From positions 40,943,223 through 41,007,222 of the forward strand of contig NC_087066.1 in assembly GCF_963678635.1 (NCBI RefSeq): 64,000 nt of DNA. Direction: 5' to 3'. Position numbers and translations under genes: made by a program. Positions within the stretch are counted from its first letter, which is position 1; each line of letters opens with the position of its first letter. Positions 44,930-57,553 of this stretch are shown in pieces. Source of the stretch: Symsagittifera roscoffensis. Taxonomy: Eukaryota; Xenacoelomorpha; Acoela; Convolutidae. The notes below the pieces were generated by a model that saw only the letters and a program-made list of their open reading frames with translations, ran no database searches and had not been told where the DNA came from.

Positions 44930-47900
44930 CCTGAAGACTTAAAACATCATTCCTGATACTCTCCTTGTTGTGTTTTCTCATACTGAAGGCGCAGTTGAAG
45001 GCTGAAGGTGCGGTAGAAGGGAGTCAACTAACGCTAAACTCCACAGGAAGTGCCCACCAACAGTCCAGAAAACGAGCTCCATCCTGTTTTGTCGCTTCTG
45101 CTTTTCCTGTGGCTCCACGGATTCTTAGCTCTAAAGTAGTAGTGCTGTGAGTGGAAGCCAAATTTTGTTTAGAGATTGCACTACAATTTGACTGTCCGGT
45201 GACTCTGCCTTTTTCAAAAAAAAAGATAAGCTATGTCATCTGCCTCCTATTACTTTATTTCCGTAAACGCAGCTTTTTTTTTAAAAAAGTTTTGAGTCTT
45301 TGCATTTGATTTGTCAATTTTGAAAAAACAAACTGCACATGATGACACTCAGATATTACTAACTGCTTTTATCCCGGGAAGCTTTGACATTTTTCATATC
45401 AGTAGATTTTAATTTCAAAAACTGGGGTTTTTCTTGATCAGAAATGTGCAACTTTCAACATTTTGGACTTAGTTTTTAGGTGTTGTCTCAAATTTTAATG
45501 AACCAAAACGAATTTTGACCGTATCTTTGTATTATCTATCCATGTGACCCAAAACAGGACATAATTGGCTGCCGAAAAAATTCCTTGCTAAAATTTTTTA
45601 TCCTTGACTTTCACATCTGTCGGTTTACATAGTAGGTTTTGTAAATCTCAATCGTACTATTCCAAAACATCAAGTTGCGAATATTATGGATTTTAACGCA
45701 AAAAAATGCAATTTTTGCACGCCATAGCACATTTAAAGGGAATAAGCAGCATACAGTAAATCCAGCTTGTTAAAAAACCAGCTGACTTCTCAATGAGTCT
45801 TTTTTAAAGCAACAAACGCTCGCTATAGATTCAGTTTTTTTTCTAGCATCCGTATTTGTTCAGCAACTTGAAGTAAAATCCGAAGTAAATACTTAAGCAA
45901 ATGATATGATATCACCTCAAAAAAAAATCAATTTTGATCAAACTAACTTTTTTGAAGGCATAAGCAATGTTTGCTAGTAGAAATTTTGTTTGTCCTCATC
46001 TTAAAGGCGACGCGGAAGAAATTTACTTGATTTTGTGTCTCAGAGGAGCTGTTCACTAGCAGCGCAAGGGACACACGTCAAATCATCTGGTCATTTAGAC
46101 TCTTTGCTTTGGTGGTGTCATGGCTCTAAAACAGAAGGAATGTTAGAGGAAAATCCTGTTTTTTAAAAGCGTTCAATTTTGAACGCCTAGAAAATTTAAA
46201 GATTCTCTAAGATAATTTAAAGTTTCTTTTTAAAGATAGGCCAACTAATTTATTATCGAGCTTATTTTTCGACGTGTCAAACGCAACTATGTTTTTCAAT
46301 CATGGCTGCTGATTTGTCATATTGGATCAAAGTTTTACATGGAATGACATTCAAGTATTACGAGTCCAATTCATCCTTGAAACAAACGTTTTTACATCAG
46401 TTGTTCTATTTTCAGAAGCATGAAATGTTGCGTTATTAAAAATGGACTGCTGCCAATTTGTTGGAATTCGTCTTCAGTAGCTACTACACATTTTGTTGAA
46501 CCAAGTATATTTTTCAACGCATCCTTTCAAAGCTGTATTAGTTTTGCAGATCAAATGTTTTGCTGAATGTATCTTTTATTCATCCTGCTGATGCGGCTCA
46601 ATCGCTGGTCAAGCTAATTGGTGACCAAGATAAACATTCAGCGCTATTTGACTGCCAGAAGACTGTCATGCAAAAACTGGTTGTCACTGATTTTTACATT
46701 TGATAGCTTACTTAATGAAGTTTTTAAAATTGGATTGTAACGCCTCAAAACGTTTCAAAGAACATGAGCTTTTACGCAAGAACTCGTACAGCAAGTCTTT
46801 TTTCTTTGCGATTTTTTTTCAATTATCAAACGTTGATTTTAGGTTCAAGCTTTTTTATACTAGCGTCTTTGTTGCTTCAGTAAAAATCAGTTTTATATCA
46901 ATTTTACTAGCGTCTGTGTTTTTTCTGCAATCAAAATCTTGTACACAATTAATTTGATAGTGTTTCCAAGAGCGATCACATCCAATCCATTTTTTTAACG
47001 CCAAAAGAAGTTTAACGCTGTTTCCTAACTTTTCTTGTTGTTGCTTCACATCTTAAACGGAGGCAGAAAATGAAAAACAGAAATATAACTGTGCAGCCCA
47101 AAAGGGCTATGCAAAGCCCTAAAAAATGAAATCATATTTCAAAGACCAAAAATTAGAAGAAAAAAACTTGCAAGCAACAAGCAGTCTCACCCAAGCGCAA
47201 TAATCAGCGATATACTTTCAGATTCCTCAGGCCAGAACTATTTTCCCAGTCCAGAGACTTGCAATACAGTCGTGTTTTCAAAATCCCTTAAGGGGCGCTT
47301 TTCAATTTTATTAACCACATTTTTCTACAAAACTTATTGCAATGTTTTCGTTTTTAGGAACAAAAGCTGAAGGTTGAATGAACGTCTTATTGAAAACAGT
47401 TTGATACAAATTTTTCAAGTTATCTCCCCGAGAACGAAAAAATTTTCTCCGAGATGATTTAAAATGCTTCGTTTATCCGAGCTGTCTATAAAAAGCGTCA
47501 AATTGTAAAAAAGCAGCTATCGATCATTTTTTCTACAACAACATTTTTCTAGGCATACAATCCGTCGCCTGCACTTCTTTCTTGGGCAATCGAATTTACA
47601 TGGCTCACCTTTTTTCTTATCTGCTTCTCAAAAACTAAAAAATTAAAAAAAAAACAGGAACTATGAAAAAAATTCCATTATTTTATTTGGAATATACACA
47701 AAAGAAAACTTAATCAAGAGTAGACAATATGTTTTCTTCCAACGAGTTTTTTTAAACTGATTTTATCAGTAGCACAATTAATATTCAATTGTTCTGACTT
47801 TTGATGAAAACGGAATATTTATGCTCGGTGTATTTATGAACGGAATTTTTTATACCCCAATGAAGATATCGACTTCCTGAGTTAAAATGTAAAAAAGCAT

Positions 47901-48191
47901 TTCACCCCCAATAATTTTTGAAAGGTTCTGGGGGTTTGAAAATTTCCAAATTGCTATATTCTGGACTAAATTAAGCAAGCTTTGAAGAATTAATTCATAG
48001 TGCTGAGATCGTAGCGCGAATTATTTATGTGTGGCGAAATATCCCGCACAACAAAACCCTTCCAAATTAAATTGAGGCTAGCTAATGTTCTCATTAATTT
48101 CGCACCACTCAAATTTTAACACAATGATTTTGTCCAAAATGTATAGGTTTTTAAAAATTTCTTTTCCCAAAAACGATTCGATATAAATTAA
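44930..48191. other. AT-rich DNA with satellite monomers, no gene
   Basis: To about 47.06 kb this is the 1-kb tandem repeat. From there to 48.19 kb I see no repeat, gene or RNA. Short frames at 44965, 46700 and 46855 are in repeat DNA and lack domains. Confidence 0.5.
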
Positions 48192-48481
48192 GGGGCAATC
48201 GGAACATTCAGGGCTGTGCCCTGATATACGAGCAGTCTTGTTTTTATTCTAAGATTATCTCAACCAGTAGAGAAACTGTCCTGACGAACATTTAGTAAAG
48301 GTACAGGTTGCTAAAACGTTTCATAACGTCACTTTATCCAATCTTTAAACAAATGAATGGGAAGCCAGAGAAATAATTTCATAAAACAACGCTCTAGATT
48401 CGGATGAAATTAATATGTCTCTTGATTAGAAAGCTTCAGACTGCTTGTATCAGGGCGAAGCCTTGAATGTTCCCACTGCCT
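48192..48481. mobile_element. MITE with TTAA target duplication, about 290 bp
   Basis: The ends are inverted over about 45 bp: left GGGGCAATCGGAACATTCAG, right the reverse of AGGCAGTGGGAACATTCAAG, continuing GGCTKYGCCCTGATA and AGCAGTCT in both. TTAA flanks each side (48188-48191 and 48482-48485), as for piggyBac-type elements. No transposase. Confidence 0.7.
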
Positions 48482-49550
48482 TTAACGTTTATGGAGGAGT
48501 AATAACAAAAACAACATAAAAAAATTAAAATGAAATAAAATAAAATTATAATTTTTTCTTCTAAAATTTTAATTTTTTTTTCTATGAAAATCGTCCCCCC
48601 ACGCGCCATATAAAGTACAAAACAATAGACTTCGCTCCATGTAACAGTTCAATTATGGTAAAAAGGCTTCTTTCAACCAGATTGGAACAAATTCTAAGAC
48701 TGATTGATTTTCCGCTTACGCGTAAATAGCGCGAATTATATCGCGCGTTAATTGTGCCAAAATGGCAATGTTTAAACCCCCATAACTTTACAAAAAATGA
48801 TCTCACAGGTGAAACATCTTTTCAAAATTAAGCTCAGGACAACAATACCGTTTGAATGCTATAAGAAAATTCCGTCAAAAATGGCTAGTTGAAAAGTCGA
48901 AATTTGTCTGAAGAAAAAAAAAACCCACCCCGAGCACAAATATTCCGTTACTTTCGTATCGAAAGTCGGAACAATTAGGATGACAACTTATTGAATTATA
49001 TTTTTGTGTTTAATGGTCAATTGGTACGAAATCTAATTTTCACTAATTTTCACCATGGAAAGTTTTACAAAACGAAAACTGTTAGTCGAACATTCTAAAC
49101 AAACGTAGCAATCACGTAATCTTGCTTAATTTGATATTCCAAAAGCACCTCGGACGCATTAAATTGTTCTCATTGTTAAAATGAGCATGTTACGTCAATA
49201 TACTTGATTAAAATGACAACTCAAGCTGCGAACGGAATTAGAAACTGTTTTAATATATTATAATTTATGCAACACCTTTCGACAGAAAGTGATAGAAGGT
49301 GATCAAAGGCAGTGATCCGGTAGCTATACCAAAAAAAAATAAAGAACATATGTAATTTTCCGTCAAAAATGGCTAGTTAAAAAGTCGAAATTTGTCTGAA
49401 GAAAAAAAAACTCAACCTGAGCGCAAATATTCCGTTACTTTCGTATCGAATGTCGGAACAATAATGGGAAGCCAGGAATTAATTTTATAAAACAACGCTC
49501 TAGATGCGGAAGAAATTTATGTATCTCTTGATAAGAAAACTTTAAGCACT
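48340..49550. repeat. Rearranged direct repeats
   Basis: Segment 48881-48985 (CGTCAAAAATGGCTAGTT...) recurs at 49357-49462, where it is followed directly by a copy (49462-49545) of 48342-48427 (GGGAAGCCAGA...ACGCTCTAGAT). The order is thus permuted, as if a tandem unit had been partly deleted. No gene is present up to 50.0 kb. Confidence 0.65.
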
Positions 49551-50880
49551 GAAATTCTCCTGAAGGAAGCATTTAAATGGTATAGAGCTGAGTCTGGTTG
49601 TTTGGAAAAATGTAGATAAATCGAATTAATAACAAACATATTTGACTCTAGAAGACTCTGGGCATAAACACAACCGGCGAAGAGTAGGGAACTGATGCTA
49701 AAACTGTCCCTCAATAACTTTGGTTCTTTCATTTCAAATCTAAACTGAATTTTCCAGATAAGTTTTTTATTCTATCAAACATTCTTGGAAAATAAAATGA
49801 CAACTGCGTTGGATGATTTTTAACTAATTTTTTTTCGCAGTTTTGCCTGAGAATTTTGATGTGGGGCTGGGATACCTAAAAATAAGCTCTTTCAATGCTC
49901 TCACGTTAACTTTAGGGCTTGTTTTGTGAAAAAAAAGCCAAAAAAAAGTGTGAAAACTCTTATTGTAAACAGTTTTTTTGCTGAACAGTTTTTCTGATAA
50001 ACAATGGTTGATGTGAGCAAGCATGTTAGAGCGTGAATTTTTTACTTAGAATTTTGACTTCCATAAGAATTTTACCTATTTTTTGAGATTGCGCACAAGT
50101 TGAGCGCAGTCTTTATTTTTATCTTTTTGAAAAATTGCAAATTTGTTCTTAACAAAAAAGAACAAGGATAGCACATAATGTACCGACCATAGTCCTAAAA
50201 AACACATCAACAAAGTTTTTCCAAATTATTGTCATTTTTTCAGCGTGGTTCGATATGAGGAGCTGACCAAAAAAACTGGGAATTATGTGTGTTCGATAGT
50301 CATTTTTGAATAAGCAAATTGAAAACAAAAAACTTTAAAAAAGATTTTTTTTGCAGTTTTTTTCATTTTTTTGAAAATTTTGATTCCAAAAAGGTACTAA
50401 AATACTCAAAGTAATTTAACGTTACCTAAGTAAACCTAATTTTTAAGGTTTTAATTCGAGCTATTGTAAGCTTTAAGACGAGAATTAAACACTTCAAACT
50501 AGTGTTTCTTGACACTGGGAAACATTTTTCAAAATTTTTTAAGGTGTCTCTAATCACCACTGTAAGGCCCTTAAAATGATATATCTTTCAACCCAGTTCG
50601 ATCGTTATTTGGGGTACCTGCTTTTGCTTGGAAAAAAAAACAACTTGTAACTTGTAAATTAGATTCTTTTAGATTTAGTTTTTCTGTGGATATCACTAAT
50701 TTCCGGCAAAACTCTAAATCCTGATTCCAGTGAGTATTCAGCAGAAAGTGGAAAATTGTTTAAATTTGAGTTCCTTTGAAAAAAGGACCAACTGAGACCA
50801 CAGCTGAGATCAGATTTCTAACTATTGCCTTCATCATTTATGAAATTTTTCGATAAAATCGGCAGAAACTGTACTTCAAT

Positions 50881-51132
50881 TTGTTTCTTTTTGCAGATGG
50901 CAGGCAAGCTTCACAGATTATCAGCAAGTTTCTCGCTGAGTTATATATTTTCGGTTATACTCATAGAGTAATTTCAGATAAAGTACACCGTCTGCTCGTC
51001 ACGCTATCTTATTTTCGGCTGGATAGATTCGTGCAACTTCATAATCTAATACCGATCTTAATCTTACTCTTATACCTCCTAGTCTCAACAGATCTAGTGT
51101 ACACCGGTTTATGCGAGTTAGTTCCAGAATAA
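50881..51132 (+). CDS. Short hydrophobic ORF conserved in both tandem copies, copy 1
   Basis: An 83-residue frame ending with VSTDLVYTGLCELVPE and containing a hydrophobic stretch (LIPILILLLYLL). In copy 2 (56712-56948) the same frame is open and differs by a 6-bp, frame-preserving indel in the Leu/Ile run plus conservative changes. This could be a small membrane peptide, but there are only two copies and the N-termini differ, so it may be chance. Confidence 0.25.
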   Translation: MFLFADGRQASQIISKFLAELYIFGYTHRVISDKVHRLLVTLSYFRLDRFVQLHNLIPILILLLYLLVSTDLVYTGLCELVPE

Positions 51133-52319
51133 GAACAACTGTATTCTAAGCTTAATTCAAATTGTTCTGGTGTTGAAACTACAAGTAAGTTCAACGATTA
51201 CAAATAAGTGGGTTGTTAGTTTGATGGAGTATGATTGGTTAGTATAATTTTATAGAGATAAAGTATCAGAATAATATCCAATAAAAAATTCTGGTTTAGA
51301 TCTGGTTCCACCCATCCGCCCATCCGGGGTTTAGAGAGTTTTAGTTCGTCAGTCTTCTTTTGTAGTGGAGGAAGGATGATGGTGTTTTTCTTTAGAAGTT
51401 GCGAGCTTATTCTTTTTTCTGATTTGGAAGAAGAGTTGTTATCACGATCGTTTCGTGAGATCGTATTATGACTTCTGGTCCAACCTTTCGTGCCTTATTT
51501 TTACTGTTTTTTTTTCTTTGTCTTGGTTGTGTCTTTTCCTTCAAACTTCAAATCTTTTGGTTTGGGTTTGTCTTTCGACTTTTTTGTGTTTTGTTCTTTT
51601 GTGTTCAGACTTGAAACTAGTCTTCAAAAGAATAATTTATCCAGTTCTAAGCTGGTGTTAATCCAGTTTGGGTACCGTGGGTTTTCTTTTCTTAGTCATG
51701 CTGTTAGGTTGTGGGTTGTGATGATAAGTAAGCTTGCGTTGGTTAGTTTGGATTATTATGTAATTCCTTTCCAACCGGGTTAAAGGAAAATTTGAAATGT
51801 GTTAAAACTGGTTAGAGTTGTTATCAGTGAAAGTTAAAACTTAAATTCATTTTTTAAAACACTTCTTCGTGGGCGAGCTGTGCGATTGTGGATAGAATTG
51901 TGGGCGAGTGAATATTCGAACTATTAAGAAGCGTCTTTGAAAAGGTTTTTACTGCTTTTATTTTTATAGGCAACGTTTATTAATTTACTACTTTGATATT
52001 ATTAATTTTACTGATTGATTTGGGGGGTTGAAATTAACATTTTATTTTCATTGTAAGAATATTTACTGCATATGAGAAAAGAATTTATATATCAATTTAT
52101 TGCTGTTTTGGTGGAAAATTTTACTGCTTCATTTATTGAAATTGGTTATTAGAAAGTTATGATTCTAGAAAAAAAAAGTTTTCTGTTTATTAGTTTGTTT
52201 TTCTTTTTTGTAGATGGTTGATGATCGTGCCTGTGAAGACTATAAAAAAGAGAACACATTTAAAAAGAATGGTTAGTTTTTGTTCGAATTTATTATTGAA
52301 TTATTTTATTTCATATTAC

Positions 52320-53085
52320 CTATTCGTCTGTGAAGAATCCGTGGGAAAAAACGTCGTGGATGATCTCTGATGATGCTAGTAATTTAGTTTTCAAACGAAT
52401 GATGAATTTAGTTTGAAGAAGTGGCCAAAGCAATTCGAGTGCTTTAATGATGTTGTGCTCTTCAGTGCTAGGTGAGCGTTCATAAGGTGTATTTTGAATG
52501 AGGTTTTGAAGTTTATGATTACATCTGGTGTTATGGATGAATTCTAGGATTGGGATTTCATTGGGCTGTAGGACTTGGTGTGGGAGGATTAGTGGGAAGG
52601 ATTCGTCTACGTTGAAGATTTTGGTTAAGGGACAGAATATATACATCTGGGTAAGTAAGTTAGTAAGTATATGTGTGTGTTTGTTTAGTTCGTAACATGA
52701 CGCCGTGTAATCAGTGCAAATGACGTTCTTTGGGTGTGAGGAAACGAAAAGTTAGTGAAAAGTGGTTAAATTTGTGGTTAAAGTATGAATCATAAGCTCG
52801 AATATCACGAAGTGCTGTTGAAATGACGTGGTCTTTTTTCTTATCTAAAGTATTGAGGGTAAAAACGTATAGTGTTTTAATGAAGAATTTTTCTGTTAGT
52901 TGTGGGTTAGCAAATTTATTGTCGTTCAAAAAGAAGTCTTCGTTTGGTCTTATGATGTGACGATTGTAGTGATCGATGGAGTATTTGTTAGTTTTGGGTG
53001 CGGTGAATTTGATGAGTGACTGTTTATATCCTATTTGTGTTTTGGACTGAGTGCTGTTGTTAAAAGGTAGAGTTCCTTGCTGCAT
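52320..53085 (-). pseudogene. ORF downstream of glycoprotein, copy 1
   Basis: Two frames: 53085-52711 (MQQGTLPFNNSTQSKTQIGY...) and 52646-52320 (ending IIHDVFSHGFFTDE). Copy 2 shows that about 165 bp between them were deleted, which breaks the gene. It overlaps the end of the glycoprotein frame by 26 bp in another phase. No domain is recognised; in chuviruses a nucleoprotein gene follows G, but I cannot support that identity from sequence. Confidence 0.5.
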
Positions 53086-55620
53086 TGTTTGTTATCATAG
53101 GGGGGTTATATAATGGTAGTGATAGTGGATTACTAAAGTGATAAAATGATGTCCATGAGAGTGTAGGGTATAATACGGGCTCATTAACATAATTAGGGTT
53201 TTCGTCATTGGGGTCTGAATGAAAGTAGGTGTATTTGGGGAAAAAGGTTAGTTGTTCTATAAATTGCTCGTATGTGTCTTCTTTATTAGGTTGCTGGGTT
53301 ATTATGTGTTGAATTGGGCTTTGTGGGTAATTAGATCTTGAAGATGTTGGGTCTGTCAAGGCTATTATTCTGAAATTTCGTGGTACTATTGATAAGCGAT
53401 GGTTATGGTTTAGGCTTTGTAAATGTGGCGCCGTAGGCGTTGTTTTCGTATTGTTTTGTGAGTCGTCATCTGTGTTCGGTGTTGTTGATAGCATGGTATT
53501 GTATTCTTTTAATTGAGCGTCTAAAAGTATTTCTTTGATTGATGCAGAGAATATTCCAAAAAATCCAGCTAAAAGAATGCGTGCTACGCTTGCTTGTTTG
53601 CTTACTTGTGTGTGTATTGCGCATGTATTGTAGATTCCTTTGAGTAAAGAGAAAAGAAATCCAAGAAAATTAAGCATTGCGTATAATATAGTCAATCTTT
53701 GTAGTAGGGCCATCCTAGAAAGGCAAGAAGTTCATTTTTCAAATTTACAAAACTAAAAATGTTTATTGTTGATATATCTTGTGGTCTGTATTTTTCGCCA
53801 TTTAAGTAAATGTAACCTCTCATATCTTTAAAATATCCGCTGTAACCTTGTGCGTAGATGTCTGAAAACCTGCTGTTTCTGCAATTTTGCGTAAGTTTTG
53901 GTCCATGGATTATCGTTGTATTGTGTCCATTTTTGTGAGTAATTCTTGAAATTGTTGTGTACGTATGTGGTGTTGAATGTCGTATTTAGAGTATATGCCG
54001 ATCGATTGTAAATTGATATTTGGATTGCGGGCAATAGCTCTAATGCTTTCTGGTGAAAACTTTTTTAATGGTTGCATAAGTGTAGGGTATGATTTGAGAA
54101 GGTAGTATTTAGCTTCGTCAGGATTCAATTGTACTACATTGTGGCTGTTTTCTGATCCACGTGGGACTGCTGTATCCCAAAAAAAAGTTCCTCAGGAGAG
54201 TGTATCAACAAAATGTACTTTATTTTTGTAGAATATTGGGACTCTTTTATAGCATTTTTTTCTTCAAAAACATATAAAGGTGATACTTTTTTGGTACAAG
54301 TGTAATACCATAGTATGTTTCCTTCGTAGTCAAGAAAATTTGATCTATTACCTGATAATAAATATCCTGCATCAGGAATTTTGAGTACTGCTAGTGCAAG
54401 TGATTGTAGAATTTGTGTTCCTTCAAGTTCGCATAACTGATGTAGTGTTTAAAAATCTGTTAACGACATTTCTTGAAAAATTCTACTTATTGTATAGTCT
54501 AATTTCATGTCTAGGTGTATGTCATAATGAATTGCGCCAAAATGAGTGTTGTTCATTAGTGATAGTTCTTGTAAACGTGTACTGTTCTTGCCTTGTGGTT
54601 TTATTTTTCCACCAATGTTTACTGTGTTTTAGGAGGTTTACTGGGATTTATGAATTTTTGTCACTGGTTGAGTGATTTGTTGCCATTGGATGTATTTTTA
54701 ATTTATTTTCCTGTATTAATGCCGAAACTTTTTTCGTATTCGACAAGAATTTCTGAATATTGCGTTTTATAAAGTTCCGTTTCTGGGTAAATTTGGAAAC
54801 GTGTCAATTTATTTTCTATATTATGAATGTTTCTAAAACTAAAATTTACTTTGTCTGATTTGATCAGGATTCACTTCTTCAGAAGGGATTGATTCAATAA
54901 AATATTTTGGTCAAATTTTATCATTCTAGCGTGTATTTTTGCTACTTGAAATGTGGTACATGTGTCTTCGGGAAACCAAAGAATTGTTGTTTGTGTTCGT
55001 GTAGTGGGATCGCTGTATCCTTGGTCATTTTTGCAAAGGAAGTCTGATTCCTTGATAAATTATTGTATCATCTTTTAAATCTCGTGTTAATTGTACTTTT
55101 TCAAGTTGTATTTTCCAATCAAAAAACATTATTTTTTGGTATCCTTTATTTTTAGTGTCTGCTTTACAATTTGAGGGGTTGTTTATTCCAATGTGTGGTA
55201 TATAATTTTTATCTTGGAGATCGTAAGTTAATCTTTCATGTGCTCCGTGGAATGGAAATTTGTTGTCTAGTTTTATATGACCTTGATATCTTTCAAGTTC
55301 GGCTTCATGTGCAGAGTCTGGAAAAACTTGAAAGTTTACCAATTTTCTGAATGTGCCTTTGTTTGATGTAATTTTAAATCATTTAAGTTCGTTTTTACAA
55401 TCTTCAGGGCTGAGATGTAATAGTCGTTTGATATTACTCTGGTAGAAAGGTGCATGAACTATTCTATTTTTATTTCCGTTTGAGACTTGAGAACAATGTA
55501 CTATCTTTTCGCAAAATGTTGCTGTGAATTTATATCCTGTTAGTGTTGTAGTTCGTGCTTTTGAGTGAAGTGTAGCTATTATGTTTGTTTTTTCTAATGA
55601 TTGTGGTTCGGATTAGCATT
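53060..55620 (-). pseudogene. Envelope-type glycoprotein pseudogene (chuvirus/retroelement-env-like), copy 1
   Basis: Minus-strand pieces in several frames: Cys-containing N-terminal part near 55400-55610, a 105-residue frame at 55342-55025, a segment with GYLLSGNRSNFLDYEG at about 54289-54378, a frame at 54128-53910, and a 217-residue C-terminal frame (53713-53060). The last has two hydrophobic segments (LYAMLNFLGFLFSLLKG and ILLAGFFGIFSASI), then a polar Asn/Thr-rich tail, as expected of a membrane anchor and cytoplasmic tail. Layout and motif style resemble glycoproteins of chuviruses and of BEL/Pao-type retroelements that acquired them. Such proteins mediate membrane attachment and fusion. 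Stops and frameshifts show this copy is dead. No polymerase gene is nearby. Confidence 0.6.
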
Positions 55621-56711
55621 AAGTGGCTTGATTTATTGCATATTTATGTAATGTTTTTTGTTCACATTGATGTGAGCAAGCATGTTAGAGAGTGCATTTT
55701 TTTACTTAGAATTTTGACTTCCAGAAGAATTTTACCTATTTTTTGAGATTGCGCACAAGTTGAGCGCTGTCTTTGGTTTTATTTTTTTTAAAAATTGCAA
55801 AATTGTTCTTAACAAAAAAGAACAAAGATAGCACATAATGTACCGACCATAGTCCTAAAAAATACAACAACAAAATTTTTCCAAACTATTGTCATTTTTT
55901 CAGCGTGGTTCGATATGAGGAGCTGACCAAAAAACTGGGAATTATGTATATTCGATAGCCATTTTAAAATAAGCAAATTGAAAACAAAAAAATTTAAAAA
56001 AGTTTTTTGCAGTTTTTTTTCATTTTTTGAAAATTTTGATTCCAAAAAGGTACTAAATTACTCAAAGTAAACTAACGATACCTAAGTAAACCTAAGTTTT
56101 AAGGTTTTAATTCGAGCTATTGTAAGCTTTAAGACGAGAATTAAACACTTCAAACTAGTGTTTCTTGACACTGGGAAACATTTTTCAAAATTTTTTAAGG
56201 TGTCTCTAATCACCACTGTAAGGCCCTTAAAATGATATATCACTCAACCCAGTTCGATCGTTATTTGCGGTACCTGCTTTTGCATGGAAAAAAAACAAGA
56301 AAAAACAACCGAATACAAAGATCTTACCATTTTCGATGTTCGGAACAAACGGAAAATTTTAAAACTGTTGTTTGCATGCTATTAGACATGCGAAATATGG
56401 TCGTGAACTTAAACTGGAAGTATGGTTTCTAAAAAACTTGGAAAAAAATCAAGTAAATGTTACCAAGCGCTGATGATATCATGGTTTTTGTCACAAATCT
56501 GGGGTGTTTAATTTAGACTGAAGATTTGGAAATTTAAAAGCCCATAAAAAATGTTTCTTTTTAGATTAATTTTAGTAGGCTATTAATTTGTATTTAGTGT
56601 GCGCTTTCCAATGCTGTCATTGATCAATTTTTTGCACTACTGCTCAAGTTTTTTTTGTTGATTTAAATTTTTCGGATTTGCTTTTAAAAAAACTACATCT
56701 TCAAAGAATGT

Positions 56712-56948
56712 TTGATTGAAAAACTCTTCTTTAGAATTTTCTTGTTTGTTTTTCTCGCTGAGTTATATCTTTTCGGTTATAGTCATAGAGTAATTTCAGA
56801 TAAAGTACACCGTCTGCTCGTCACGCTATCTTATTTTCGGCTGGATAGATTCGTGCAACTTCATAATCTAATACCGATCTTACTCTTATACCTCCTAGTC
56901 TCAACAGATCTAGTGTACACCGGTATATGCGAGTTAGTTCCAGAATAA
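56712..56948 (+). CDS. Short hydrophobic ORF conserved in both tandem copies, copy 2
   Basis: The last 64 residues match the ORF at 50881-51132, with LIPILLLYLL two residues shorter and GICELVPE at the end. Upstream the two copies differ because copy 2 has another sequence from 56286 to about 56750. Evidence for translation is weak. Confidence 0.25.
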   Translation: MIEKLFFRIFLFVFLAELYLFGYSHRVISDKVHRLLVTLSYFRLDRFVQLHNLIPILLLYLLVSTDLVYTGICELVPE

Positions 56949-57065
56949 GAACAACTGTATTCTAAGCTTAATTCAAATTGTTCTGGTGTTGAAACTACAA
57001 GTAAGTTCAACAATTACAAATAAGTGGGTTGTTAGTTTGATGGAGTATGATTGATTACCATAATT

Positions 57066-57553
57066 TTATTGAGATAAAATATCAGAATAATATGCAATAA
57101 AAAATTCTGGTTTAGATCTGGTTCCACCCATTCGGGGTTTAGAGAGTTTTAGTTCGTCAGTCTTTTTTTGTAGTGGAGGATGGATGATGGTGTTTTTCTT
57201 TAGAAATTGCGAGCTTATTCTCTTTTCTGATTTCGAAGAAGAGTTGTTATCACGATCGTTTCGTGAGATCGTATTATGATTTCTGGTCGGTTGTGATGAG
57301 TGTTGATTTGGTTGGTTATAGAACAGAAATTCCAATCTCGTTCGGAAGTGGCATGTATTTTGACTTTGAATGCAGTGCCTGTTGAGTTGAATCTGTACGT
57401 ATACTTGAACATCGAGATGGCCATTGTTCGGTTGCAATGGGTTTCCTTTGCTGCGATGCCAAGTCGTACTTTAAGTCTATTGAGTGTAGTGACTGTAGGC
57501 AGCATGTCGGGTGTGTTCACCATTCCATAGTTGGAGTGTGATTGGGTTGTCAA
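57066..57553 (-). pseudogene. Unknown ORF in copy 2 of tandem unit
   Basis: Two overlapping minus-strand frames (57553-57215 and 57437-57066). The first reads MVNTPDMLPTVTTLNRLKVR and is the more protein-like; the second ends with Lys/Arg/Ser-rich sequence. Most of it is absent from copy 1. It may be a gag-like or other element gene; no domain is recognised. Confidence 0.35.

Larger units (their letters stand above)
37320..44930. repeat. 4-kb tandem duplication carrying PPIL2 fragments
   Basis: Segment 37320-39420 is repeated at 41475-43740, and 40210-41470 at 43740-44930, in the same order and orientation. The first unit has an additional monomer near 39.45-40.2 kb; the second has an extra 223-bp TATA-bearing duplication. 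Divergence is moderate, with many small indels. Confidence 0.75.
39460..47060. repeat. Degenerate tandem repeat, monomer about 1.0 kb
   Basis: Landmarks recur in fixed order: an AGCTGCCCAC-like site at 39484, 40550, 44046, 45042 and 46044, and an AGCAAGT-TTTT...AAACG site at 40276, 41338, 43790, 44770, about 45792 and 46792. Intervals are close to 1.0 kb (996 to 1069). Monomers are strongly diverged and contain no shared ORF. The first ones lie inside the 4-kb duplication. Confidence 0.65.

Noticed and set aside
44965-45150. ORF at 45 kb as a gene
   Set aside because: It lies in one monomer of the 1-kb tandem repeat and is not open in the other monomers.
51455-51783. Phe/Leu-rich plus-strand ORFs here and at 57845-58182 as membrane proteins
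   Set aside because: Composition reflects T-rich DNA antisense to Lys-rich frames; frames overlap each other and lack other support.
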